Assembly (NCBI GenBank): GCA_039916225.1 | Contig: JBDSLU010000017.1 | Location: forward strand, 1-13,607 | Length of the DNA stretch: 13,607 nt | Direction: 5' to 3' | Origin: JBDSLU01 sp039916225 | GTDB lineage: Bacteria > Acidobacteriota > Vicinamibacteria > Vicinamibacterales > Vicinamibacteraceae | In this document: positions 1-6,435 of the stretch, piece after piece | How positions within the stretch are numbered: position 1 is the stretch's first letter | How the letters are laid out: every line of letters begins with the position of its first letter | The notes under the pieces: model-generated | Told to the model about the DNA's origin: nothing | Database searches by the model: none | What the model saw: the letters and a program-made list of their open reading frames with translations, nothing else | Made by a program: the position numbers and the translations under genes

Positions 1-2
1 CG

Positions 3-590
3 GCGACGTCGCTGCTGGCCAGGCAGATCGAAGAGGGCGCGCCGGCGGACATCTTCGTCGCCGCCGATGAGCAGTGGATGGACTACCTGGCCGAGCGCAG
101 ACTGATCGCGCCGGCGTCGCGCGTCGACGTGGTCGGCAACCGGCTGGTACTGATCGCGCCGAAGGATCGCGTGCCGCCGCTGACGATCGCGCCCGGCTTC
201 GCGCTCGCCGCGGCGCTCGGCGCCGGCGGACGCCTGGCCGTCGCCGATCCGGTGAACGTGCCCGCCGGCCGCTACGGCAAGGCGGCGCTCACCACCCTCG
301 GCGTGTGGGACAGCGTGGCGACGCGCCTCGCCCCCTCCGACAACGTGCGCGCCGCGCTCGCCTTCGTCGCCCGTGGCGAGGCCCCGCTCGGCATCGTCTA
401 CGCGTCGGACGTGGTCGCCGAGCCGGGCGTCCGCGTCGTCGGCACGTTTCCCGACGGCACCCACCCGCGGATCGTGTATCCGGCGGCGCTGACCCGCCGC
501 GCGACACCCGAGGCGAAGCGCGTGCTCGACGCCATCGCGTCACCAGAGGCCCGCGTGATCTTCCTGAAGCACGGCTTCCTCGCGCCCTAG
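3..590 (+). CDS. modA: Molybdate ABC transporter substrate-binding protein ModA (5' end outside window)
   Basis: Periplasmic binding protein that delivers molybdate (or tungstate) to a ModBC ABC permease. The reading frame is open from the first bases of the window and reads ATSLLARQIEEGAPADIF, then VAADEQWMDYL, the typical ModA segment before the hinge. An internal ATG at 78 is therefore not the true start, and the N-terminus with its signal peptide lies upstream. Further ModA hallmarks follow: ADPVNVPAGRYGKAAL, the GEAPLGIVYASD oxyanion-lobe segment, and a closing stretch on VYPAALTRRATPEAKRVLDAI with a C-terminal FLKHGF. The stop is TAG at 588-590. No modB or modC follows, so if the usual partners exist they must be upstream or elsewhere. 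The family call is firm; molybdate rather than tungstate is inferred from the family. Confidence 0.93.
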   Translation, partial: ATSLLARQIEEGAPADIFVAADEQWMDYLAERRLIAPASRVDVVGNRLVLIAPKDRVPPLTIAPGFALAAALGAGGRLAVADPVNVPAGRYGKAALTTLGVWDSVATRLAPSDNVRAALAFVARGEAPLGIVYASDVVAEPGVRVVGTFPDGTHPRIVYPAALTRRATPEAKRVLDAIASPEARVIFLKHGFLAP

Positions 591-611
591 GAGCGTGCCC
601 ATCGACGGCTC

Positions 612-647
612 GTCGGCCGGGTCCGGCGCTGGCGAGCGACGGCCGAC
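612..647. terminator. Weak inverted repeat after modA, possible terminator
   Basis: An 8-base inverted repeat GTCGGCCG (612-619) / CGGCCGAC (640-647) flanks a 20-base loop between modA and the TPR gene. No T-run follows, so it is not a classical intrinsic terminator, and such repeats arise easily in G+C-rich DNA. The rest of the 591-706 gap holds only a weak -10-like TAGACT at 668-673. Confidence 0.2.
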
Positions 648-706
648 ACGGTCAGAGGGATGTGCCATAGACTCGATGCGGAACGGGAAGCCGCAGCCAT
701 CCAATC

Positions 707-1975
707 ATGTGTCGGCACGCCTTCGCTCAGGCTCTAGCGTGTGCGTTCGTCCTTTCGCTTGGAGGGACGCTCGCATCGGCGCAGATGTCTGAGGGGACCG
801 ATGGCTTCATCGAACCGCACGCGAAGACGGTCGACGAGCAGAGGCTGCGCCGCGTGCTTGCCGAGTACGCCTCAGGCCATGTCGAAGGCGCCGTCGCCTC
901 GCTTGCGCGCGAGAGTCCCGGATGGAGCGCACGCACGTTGGCGCGGACGCTGGACCGCCTCCAGGCCGATATCAAGCACCACCTTCAGGCAGCGAACCGC
1001 GTCTCCGCCCGTCACGACGAGCGGGTGATCGGCTCCCTTCGAGCGGAGCGTGTTCAACTGCTGATCCTGTTCGCCGGCCTGCATCTCTACGCGTCCAACA
1101 GCGCTGGCTCCGTCGACGCCGCGGCGCGGAACCTGGACGCCTCTGAGGGCGCGGTCGATCGGCTCCACGGGCTGCGACCCGACTTCAAGGACACGGGCGC
1201 GGTTCCTTGGCCGGTTGATCTGAACAGCACGTCGGATGCTCATCTTTCTCCCTCACACGACACGGGGGGCGCTGCCGATTGGCCGATCGTGCTCGGCTAC
1301 ATCGAGCGCTGGTACTCAGCCGCGGTCGCTCGCCTGCAGGCTGCCGTCGAGGTGACGCGGCAGCCCGCCTTGATCGCCAAGGGGCTCCAACGCTTTCCTG
1401 ATAGTCACGATCTGCTGCTGGCTCGTGGGTCTTTCCTTGAAACGCACATCGCGTTGCATCGCCCCGATCGTTCGCTCAGCGCGGATCTCGAATCGTCGGA
1501 CGACCGACGCCGGTGGCGCGAACAGGTATCCGCGGCGGCGCTGGCGTACCAGCGTGCGAGCGCGGTGATGCCCAACGACGGAGAGGCGCTCGTTCGGCTG
1601 GGGAGGGTCCAACTCGCGCTCGGCCGCACCGACAGCGCCCGGGCCGTTCTGACGGATGCGCTGACGCGTCCCCTGCCGACCCAGACGCGGTACCTGGCGC
1701 TGCTGTTTCGCGCCGACGCCGCATACGACATCGGCGACGCGGCCGCGGCAAGAGAGGACTACCAGGCGGCGCTGCTCGAATGTCCCGTCGCGACGACTCC
1801 GATGCTGGCGCTCGGTTCCCTCGCCGATGAGCGAGGTGACTCGATCGAAGCACAACGCTGGGTGCAGCGGGCATTGACGACACCCGCGGGTGGCGATCCG
1901 TGGCGCACCTACATCCAGGGTCAGGCGTGGCGCCTCCAGCCTCGTTTCGAAGCCGTCAGGACGTTGCGCGACTAG
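707..1975 (+). CDS. Secreted tetratricopeptide-repeat protein
   Basis: Predicted exported 422-residue protein of unknown specific role; TPR domains usually act as protein-binding scaffolds. The ATG at 707 gives a good Sec signal peptide: a short positive start, a hydrophobic stretch at about residues 8-22 and an ASA-Q cleavage site near residue 25. Residues 40-230 are mostly helical and not recognised. Residues 275-395 show TPR-like helix pairs, for example AYQRASAVMPNDGEALVRLG, then LALGRTDSARAVLTDAL, AYDIGDAAAAREDYQAALLE and ERGDSIEAQRWVQRAL. No clear Shine-Dalgarno precedes the start; GGGA at about 684-687 is too distant. The stop is 2 nt before the ATG of the VWA gene, so the two are almost certainly co-transcribed. 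This kind of pairing is common in acidobacteria and suggests a shared envelope function, which remains unknown. Confidence 0.78.
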   Translation: MCRHAFAQALACAFVLSLGGTLASAQMSEGTDGFIEPHAKTVDEQRLRRVLAEYASGHVEGAVASLARESPGWSARTLARTLDRLQADIKHHLQAANRVSARHDERVIGSLRAERVQLLILFAGLHLYASNSAGSVDAAARNLDASEGAVDRLHGLRPDFKDTGAVPWPVDLNSTSDAHLSPSHDTGGAADWPIVLGYIERWYSAAVARLQAAVEVTRQPALIAKGLQRFPDSHDLLLARGSFLETHIALHRPDRSLSADLESSDDRRRWREQVSAAALAYQRASAVMPNDGEALVRLGRVQLALGRTDSARAVLTDALTRPLPTQTRYLALLFRADAAYDIGDAAAAREDYQAALLECPVATTPMLALGSLADERGDSIEAQRWVQRALTTPAGGDPWRTYIQGQAWRLQPRFEAVRTLRD

Positions 1976-1977
1976 CC

Positions 1978-2874
1978 ATGTGTCCACCACTCATCTGTCT
2001 GCTTGGACTGCTGGCCGTGCTTGCGCTTCGGCAGCCGAGTTTTCGCACAGCAACCGACGTGGTCCGTCTGGACGCGCTGGTTGAAGAGCATGGACAGCCC
2101 GTCGGAGGGCTGACGGCAGCGGACTTCATCGTGCGAGACAACGATGTGGTCCAGCGCGTGACGCTTCTCCCGGAATCCGGCCCATTGTCGGTAGCCGTGG
2201 TTCTCGATGTCAGTGGCAGCATCACATCCGAGCAGGTCGCCGACGTCGCGCTCGCGACCGACGCCTTGCGCGAGGGCCTCGGGCCAGGCGACCGCCTGTC
2301 CGCCTACGCGTTTGCGGCGGGTTCACGCGAAGTCGCCCTGCCGCATGGGGTGGCGAGTGCGGCGGCGCTTCAGGAGCTGGCGTCGGAGCATCGGCGCACT
2401 GCCGGCCAGCGTACGGCGCTCTTCGATGCGTTGCAGATGGCGATGTTGGCCGATGCGTCGCATGACGAGTCTCGTCTGCTCATCGCGCTGACCGATGGAC
2501 GCGACAACACGAGCTGGGTCGACGCACGCACGGTCATGGACACGGCCATGCGTCGGGGCATCTGCCTGTTCTTCGTCGCGCTGCCCGCGAGCGTGCCATC
2601 GGGGCCCGCGGACGTGCCCCAGATTCTCACCGATCCGGGGCTCCGGCTCCTTCGCCTCCTCGCCGGGCGCACCGGGGGGCGCGTCATCGATGCCGATCGA
2701 GCGAGACCATTGGGCCCGGTCTTCGAGGGGATCATGCGAGAGTACCGTCGCCGCTACATCCTGTCCTTCGAGCCGACCGGCGTGCCGCGCGGAGACGGCC
2801 GTCATCGTGTGACGGTGGCTGTCAAAGGGCGGCGAGGCACGGTCCACGTCCGGGACGGGTACTGGTCGCGATGA
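1978..2874 (+). CDS. Secreted VWFA-related (von Willebrand factor A) domain protein
   Basis: 298-residue exported protein with one VWA domain, matching the 'VWFA-related' family that is greatly expanded in Acidobacteria; ligand and role unknown. The frame is open further upstream, but ATG 1978 is preferred because it immediately gives a hydrophobic signal segment (residues 4-18, LLGLLAVLAL core) and sits 2 nt after the TPR stop. The metal-ion-dependent adhesion site is complete: DVSGS with D77, S79 and S81, T146 in QRTALFDAL, and D173 in LTDGRDN. Before it, residues 27-65 carry the family's short beta segment (VVRLDALVEEHGQPVGGL, then FIVRDNDV). After it comes the usual C-terminal stretch REYRRRYILSFEP and a closing VHVRDGYW. 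There is no clear Shine-Dalgarno, so translation may be coupled to the TPR gene. It ends 4 nt from the convergent prfC stop. Confidence 0.92.
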   Translation: MCPPLICLLGLLAVLALRQPSFRTATDVVRLDALVEEHGQPVGGLTAADFIVRDNDVVQRVTLLPESGPLSVAVVLDVSGSITSEQVADVALATDALREGLGPGDRLSAYAFAAGSREVALPHGVASAAALQELASEHRRTAGQRTALFDALQMAMLADASHDESRLLIALTDGRDNTSWVDARTVMDTAMRRGICLFFVALPASVPSGPADVPQILTDPGLRLLRLLAGRTGGRVIDADRARPLGPVFEGIMREYRRRYILSFEPTGVPRGDGRHRVTVAVKGRRGTVHVRDGYWSR

Positions 2875-2878
2875 CCCG

Positions 2879-4486
2879 CTACGCCACGGCCAGGAACGTC
2901 GCGTTGGGGTTCTCGCGCTCGCAGTACTGCAGCTCCCAGTTCGACTCGAAGAGCAGCACCGGCCGCTCGTCACGGTCGACCGACTGCAGGACACCGAGGG
3001 TCGGCAGCTTCAGGTCGGTGCTGGTCGCGTCCTCGGGCCACTTCACCCAGCGGGCGATGGTGTACTTCAGCCGATCGATGTCGCACTCAACGCCGTACTC
3101 GCTCTTCAGCCGGGCCGCGACCACTTCGAACTGCAGCGCTCCGACGACGCCGAGGATCGGCTCGCGTCGGCCGAAGATCGGGAAGACGACCTGCATGAGG
3201 CCTTCTTCCTCGAGCTGCCGCACGCCATCCTCGAACTGCTTGTAGCGGGTGTCGCGCAGCCGGACGGCGGCGAAGAACTCGGCGGCGAAGTGCGGGATCG
3301 GCGGATAGGCCAGCTTCTTGCCGGCCCATAGCGTGTCGCCGATGGCGAAGCGTCCGGGGTTGACCAGGCCGACGACGTCGCCAGCGACGGCGCTGTCCAC
3401 CGTCTCGCGCTCGCGCCCGAAGAACCGGTTCGGCCGCGACAGCCGCACCGGCGCGTTCAGGCGCGTGTTGGTGACCAGCATGTCCTTCGACAGCACGCCC
3501 GAGCAGACGCGCACGAAGGCGATGCGATCGCGGTGCCGCGGGTTCATGTTCGCCTGGATCTTGAAGACGAAGCCGCTGAAGTCGGGATCGGCCGGATCGA
3601 CCGTGCCGGCGCTCGACGGCCGCGGCTGCGGCGGCGGTGCGAACTCGGTGAGGCCGCGCAGGAAGGGCTCGAGGCCGAAGTTGGACAGCGCGCTGCCGAA
3701 GAACACCGGCGTCTGCTCGGCGCGCAGGTAGGCTTCGTGATCGACCTGGGTGCCGGCTTCGGCGACCAGCGTGGCGGATTCGCGCAGGCGCGCCGCGGCG
3801 TCGTCGCCGATCAGCTCGCTCAGCGCCGGATCCTCGATGCTCGACACCTCGATCTCGGCCCGCCGGGCGTTGTGCAGCGTGCGCTCGTAGAGCAGCACCT
3901 GGTTGCGGCGCAGGTCGTAGACGCCCTTGAAGCGGTCGCCATCGCCGATTGGCCAGTTGACCGGCGCCGCCGCGATCTGCAGCACGCGCTCGATCTCGTC
4001 GAGCAGCTCGAAGGGGTCGCGGCTCGGCAGGTCCAGCTTGTTGATGAACGTCAACATCGGCAGGCCCTTGTTGCGGCACACCTCGAACAGCTTGCGGGTC
4101 TGCGTCTCGATGCCCTTGGCGGCGTCGATCACCATCACCACGCTGTCGACGGCGAGCAGCGTGCGCAGCGTGTCCTCGGAGAAGTCCTTGTGGCCGGGCG
4201 TGTCGAGGAGCGTGACCTTGCAGTCGTAGAGCTCGAACTCCAGCGCCGCCGAGGTGATCGAGATGCCGCGCTCCCGCTCGACGTCCATCCAGTCCGAGAC
4301 GACCGCGCGCTGCGCCTTGCGGCCGCGGACCGCGCCGGCCAGCTCGATGGCGCCGGCGTAGAGCAGCGTCTTCTCCGTCAGCGTGGTCTTGCCCGCGTCG
4401 GGGTGGGAAATGATGGCGAAGGTGCGGCGCCGGGCCACCTCCTTGCGCAGGGCGTCGGTAGCGGACGGGTCGAGCGTGACGGACAT
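2879..4486 (-). CDS. prfC: Peptide chain release factor 3 (RF3, translational GTPase)
   Basis: Cytoplasmic GTPase that removes RF1/RF2 from the ribosome after peptide release. At 535 residues it is close to the usual length (about 530). All G-domain motifs are visible: G1 HPDAGKTT (28-35), the RF3-specific SDWMDVERERGISIT stretch containing G2 (64-78), G3 DTPGHKDF (95-102) and G4 NKLD (149-152). The C-terminal half has the RF3 features LNAPVRLSRPNRFFGRERE, then FPIFGRREPILGVVGALQFE, which separate it from EF-G. The start is ATG at 4484-4486. No Shine-Dalgarno is seen; a TAAGAT -10-like element lies only 9 nt upstream, suggesting a leaderless or nearly leaderless mRNA. It appears monocistronic and is convergent with the VWA gene. 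No key residue is missing. Confidence 0.97.
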   Translation of the reverse strand: MSVTLDPSATDALRKEVARRRTFAIISHPDAGKTTLTEKTLLYAGAIELAGAVRGRKAQRAVVSDWMDVERERGISITSAALEFELYDCKVTLLDTPGHKDFSEDTLRTLLAVDSVVMVIDAAKGIETQTRKLFEVCRNKGLPMLTFINKLDLPSRDPFELLDEIERVLQIAAAPVNWPIGDGDRFKGVYDLRRNQVLLYERTLHNARRAEIEVSSIEDPALSELIGDDAAARLRESATLVAEAGTQVDHEAYLRAEQTPVFFGSALSNFGLEPFLRGLTEFAPPPQPRPSSAGTVDPADPDFSGFVFKIQANMNPRHRDRIAFVRVCSGVLSKDMLVTNTRLNAPVRLSRPNRFFGRERETVDSAVAGDVVGLVNPGRFAIGDTLWAGKKLAYPPIPHFAAEFFAAVRLRDTRYKQFEDGVRQLEEEGLMQVVFPIFGRREPILGVVGALQFEVVAARLKSEYGVECDIDRLKYTIARWVKWPEDATSTDLKLPTLGVLQSVDRDERPVLLFESNWELQYCERENPNATFLAVA

Positions 4487-4495
4487 GCGCCGCCG

Positions 4496-4501
4496 ATCTT
4501 A
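4496..4501 (-). promoter_or_regulatory. Putative -10 element of prfC
   Basis: On the minus strand TAAGAT ends 9 nt before the prfC ATG, which would put the transcription start at or within about 3 nt of the start codon. No convincing -35 is visible at the usual distance (TTCTGC at 4520-4525 is poor). Support comes from the absence of a Shine-Dalgarno and from similar spacing at other genes in this window. Confidence 0.35.
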
Positions 4502-4575
4502 GCAGCCCCTCGGCTCGTGGCAGAATCGACGCCAAGGGCGGGTTCCACGACGACGGGCGTCTCGACACCACCGCC

Positions 4576-4902
4576 GTGCTGTTCTTCCAGAGCCAGGGCG
4601 CGCCGGATCGCGCGATCGAGCTGCGCTGCACCGGTGTGTCGCTGTTCAAGGTGGCGCCCACGGCCGATAATCGCGACTCGATCTTGACGAGGGCCGGCTT
4701 CGGACCTTGCCTTGGGGGATACGGGCTCGGCCTCTATTTCGTCGGGTTGCCCATCATCGGCGAGCCCAACTCCGTGGCCCACCGCCACGTCGACCCCGAT
4801 ACCGAGACGCCGGCCATCGACATCGTGGCGTCTTCGATGGAGTGGCGTCCGCTGGATGGCTGGCTCGGGCCGGTCGTGCGGCATCGCCGGGTCGAGCCCT
4901 GA
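4576..4902 (+). CDS. Hypothetical protein or gene remnant, start unresolved
   Basis: Not recognised. The frame is open from 4480 (after TGA 4477-4479) to TGA at 4900-4902, and codon third positions are strongly G/C as in neighbouring genes. The peptide looks protein-like with no low complexity: LDTTAVLFFQSQ, APDRAIELRCTGVSLF, GFGPCLGGYGLGLYFVG, then IDIVASSMEWRPLDGW. GTG 4576 is the only standard start codon in the open frame, yet coding-like sequence (KGGFHDDGRLDTTA) begins about 14 codons earlier, and no Shine-Dalgarno is seen. A CAGAAT hexamer at 4521-4526 could be a -10 for a leaderless gene whose start codon has been lost. It could be an intact gene with a non-standard start, a 5'-decayed pseudogene, or a chance frame. 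It contains no metal-site, nucleotide-binding or membrane motif that I can name. Confidence 0.4.
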   Translation: MLFFQSQGAPDRAIELRCTGVSLFKVAPTADNRDSILTRAGFGPCLGGYGLGLYFVGLPIIGEPNSVAHRHVDPDTETPAIDIVASSMEWRPLDGWLGPVVRHRRVEP

Positions 4903-4908
4903 GCGTGC

Positions 4909-4938
4909 TTGACAAGGGCGGGCCGGCTCCATCATAGT
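4909..4938 (+). promoter_or_regulatory. Sigma-70-type promoter of the MarR-family regulator
   Basis: A perfect -35 TTGACA (4909-4914) is followed, after an 18-nt spacer, by a -10-like CATAGT (4933-4938). The predicted transcription start, about 4944-4946, is only 4-6 nt before the ATG at 4950, so the mRNA would be nearly leaderless; no Shine-Dalgarno is present. The -10 abuts the operator palindrome at 4938-4950, so a bound repressor would block RNA polymerase directly. Confidence 0.65.
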
Positions 4939-4950
4939 TGTCAGTGACAA
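4938..4950. promoter_or_regulatory. Operator-like palindrome over the regulator's start
   Basis: TTGTCAGTGACAA is a perfect inverted repeat (6-base arms TTGTCA/TGACAA around a central G), sized for a dimeric winged-helix regulator. It overlaps the -10, the predicted transcription start and the first base of the ATG. A near copy lies before arsM (5523-5539). The likely ligand is the MarR protein encoded immediately downstream, giving negative autoregulation; that is inference. Confidence 0.6.
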
Positions 4951-5474
4951 TGAAAACGGTTTTGGATCCCGACCTCGAGCGCGACGCCGCTGCGCTGCAC
5001 GCCGCCGTGTCGGACCTGGTGCGGGTCTACCAGTTCCGCGACCGCGATCGCATCTGCTGCCACGACATCTCGGTGACCCAGTGCTACGCCCTCGAAGCGG
5101 CGGCCGAGCACGGCCCGATGCGGCTTGGCGCCCTTGCCGAGCGGATGGTTCTCGACAAGAGCACCACCAGCCGCGTCGTGGCGACGCTCGTCCGCAAGGG
5201 CTATCTGACGCAGAGCGCCGACGCGACGGACGCCCGGGCGACGGCGATCGCCGTCACGCGGAGCGGCCGGCAGCTGTACCAGCGGATCACCCGGGATCTG
5301 GTCGCGCAGCAGCACGAGGTGCTGCAGGATCTCGACCCGCAGATTCGCGATGGGGTCGTCGAGGTGATCCGGCGGTTGGCGCAGGCGGCGGAGAAGCGGT
5401 TCCTGTCCGGCGTGAGCGTCCCGGCCGGGTCCTGCGGGCCGGCGGACGCGGCCTGCTGCGGCACCGACGGGTAA
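4950..5474 (+). CDS. MarR-family transcriptional regulator with cysteine-rich tail, probable arsM regulator
   Basis: 174-residue winged-helix DNA-binding protein, expected to act as a dimeric repressor. The core fits MarR: an N-terminal dimerisation helix (about 8-30), a helix-turn-helix at 55-85 (MRLGALAERMVLDKSTTSRV, then VATLVRKGYL) and the wing DATDARATAIAVTRSGRQL (91-109). Frames open further upstream from TTG 4938, but ATG 4950 fits the promoter and normal MarR length. Unusual for the family are C36-C37 and C45 in RICCHDISVTQC, and a C-terminal tail with C162, C169 and C170 (SCGPADAACCG). The tail resembles the end of the neighbouring ArsM, which suggests As(III) or another thiophilic metalloid as ligand; sensing is inferred, not shown. 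The gene has its own promoter, operator and terminator, and arsM follows 85 nt later in the same direction. Confidence 0.88.
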   Translation: MKTVLDPDLERDAAALHAAVSDLVRVYQFRDRDRICCHDISVTQCYALEAAAEHGPMRLGALAERMVLDKSTTSRVVATLVRKGYLTQSADATDARATAIAVTRSGRQLYQRITRDLVAQQHEVLQDLDPQIRDGVVEVIRRLAQAAEKRFLSGVSVPAGSCGPADAACCGTDG

Positions 5475-5490
5475 CGACCGGAGACGACGC

Positions 5491-5512
5491 GGCCAGGCGA
5501 CCCTGGCCTTTT
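5491..5512 (+). terminator. Intrinsic terminator after the MarR-family gene
   Basis: A 7-base-pair G+C-rich stem GGCCAGG (5491-5497) / CCTGGCC (5502-5508) closes a 4-base CGAC loop and is followed by TTTTCTT. This is a good Rho-independent terminator 16 nt after the regulator's stop. It separates the regulator transcript from arsM and implies that arsM has its own promoter, unless some read-through occurs. Confidence 0.75.
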
Positions 5513-5522
5513 CTTGACCCAG

Positions 5523-5539
5523 ATAGTTGCTACTGACAA
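5523..5539 (+). promoter_or_regulatory. Second copy of the operator/promoter element, upstream of arsM
   Basis: ATAGTTGCTACTGACAA matches ATAGTTGTCAGTGACAA at 4934-4950 at 14 of 17 positions. It keeps the ATAGT -10-like part (GATAGT 5522-5527) and the TGACAA right half-site; the left half-site is altered, so the palindrome is imperfect and may bind more weakly. No good -35 pairs with GATAGT. A TTGACC at 5514-5519 lies too close to it and has no good -10 at 16-18 nt. The exact arsM promoter therefore stays uncertain, while the shared sequence itself is clear. Confidence 0.6.
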
Positions 5540-5563
5540 ATGTATCAACGGAGAATGACATGA
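5540..5563 (+). other. Possible 7-codon leader ORF overlapping the arsM start
   Basis: ATG at 5540 opens MYQRRMT and stops with TGA at 5561-5563, sharing the ATGA overlap with the arsM ATG (5560-5562). It lies directly after the TGACAA half-site, the same place the regulator's own ATG occupies relative to its operator. If transcription starts about 7 nt after GATAGT, this would be the first start codon on the mRNA and could couple translation into arsM. It is very short and could be chance. Confidence 0.25.
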
Positions 5564-6435
5564 CGACCGACAACATCAGCGACGTGAAGACAGCCGTGCG
5601 AGAGAAGTACGGCGATGCGGCGAGACGAGTACTCACCGGCACCGGGACCGCGTCGTGTGGCACGTCGCCCTCAGCCGAGTCGTGCGGCTGCGGCTGCGAT
5701 CCGGTGTCCGCCGATCTCTATGACGCCAGCCAGACGGAGGGCCTGCCCGCCGACGCCCTCGGCGCCTCGCTCGGCTGCGGCAACCCGACCGCGCTCGCCG
5801 AGCTGAAGGCCGGCGAGACGGTCCTCGATCTCGGCAGCGGGGGCGGTATCGACGTGCTGCTGTCGGCCCGCCGCGTCGGCCCCACCGGCAAGGCCTATGG
5901 TCTCGACACCACCGACGACATGCTGGCGCTCGCCGAAGCCAACCGCCAGAAGAGCGGGCTCACCAACGTCGAGTTCCTGCGCGGCGACATCGAGCGCATT
6001 CCGCTGCCCGATGCCTCGGTCGACGTCATCATCTCGAATTGCGTGATCAACCTCTCCGGCGACAAGGATCGCGTCCTGGCCGAGGCCTTCCGCGTGCTCA
6101 AGCCCGGCGGCCGTTTCGCGGTCAGCGACGTGGTGGTCCGCGGCACGCTGCCGGACGCGGTGCGTCACTCGATGGAACTGTGGGTTGGCTGCGTGGCCGG
6201 CGCGCTGTCGGAGTCGGACTACCGCGCCAAGCTCGCCGCGGCCGGGTTCGGCGACATCGGCGTCGAGGTGACCCGCGAGTACAGCTTCGACGACGCCAAG
6301 GCATTCCTGACCGCCGAAGGCCTCGATCCGGCGCGGCTGGCCGGCGAGGTCGAGGGCCGCGTCGTCAGCGCGTTCGTGCGCGCCAGCAAGCCGGCCAAGG
6401 CCGAGGCCTGTTGCGGGCCGACCTGCTGCGCCTGA
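5560..6435 (+). CDS. arsM: Arsenite S-adenosylmethionine methyltransferase ArsM
   Basis: Cytoplasmic enzyme that methylates trivalent arsenic from SAM to mono-, di- and trimethylated forms, giving resistance through volatilisation or export. It has 291 residues. The SAM-binding Rossmann motif is VLDLGSGGGIDVLLSA (88-103). The three cysteines that define functional ArsM proteins are all present: C73 in SLGCGNP, C161 in ISNCVINL and C211 in WVGCVAGAL. Further Cys clusters lie at the N-terminus (C33, C42, C44, C46) and at the C-terminus (C284, C285, C289, C290 in ACCGPTCCA), likely metalloid-binding. ATG 5560 is chosen because GGAGA (5550-5554) sits 5 nt upstream; an in-frame TTG at 5527 is less likely because it lies inside the operator. 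It follows the MarR regulator and shares its operator. No arsenite permease or arsenate reductase lies in the window. Confidence 0.95.
   Translation: MTTDNISDVKTAVREKYGDAARRVLTGTGTASCGTSPSAESCGCGCDPVSADLYDASQTEGLPADALGASLGCGNPTALAELKAGETVLDLGSGGGIDVLLSARRVGPTGKAYGLDTTDDMLALAEANRQKSGLTNVEFLRGDIERIPLPDASVDVIISNCVINLSGDKDRVLAEAFRVLKPGGRFAVSDVVVRGTLPDAVRHSMELWVGCVAGALSESDYRAKLAAAGFGDIGVEVTREYSFDDAKAFLTAEGLDPARLAGEVEGRVVSAFVRASKPAKAEACCGPTCCA

Noticed and set aside
1900..1977. Earlier in-frame start for the VWA protein
   Set aside because: It would overlap the TPR gene's end and bury the hydrophobic signal segment; ATG 1978 gives a proper exported N-terminus.
3533..4687. 384-codon plus-strand open frame opposite prfC
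   Set aside because: Low-complexity, His/Leu/Glu-rich translation opposite a complete RF3 gene with all GTPase motifs; it arises from codon bias.
4378..4950. 190-codon minus-strand frame between prfC and marR
   Set aside because: It overlaps the prfC N-terminus and the marR promoter, and the translation lacks any recognisable pattern; the plus-strand frame at 4480-4902 is more gene-like.
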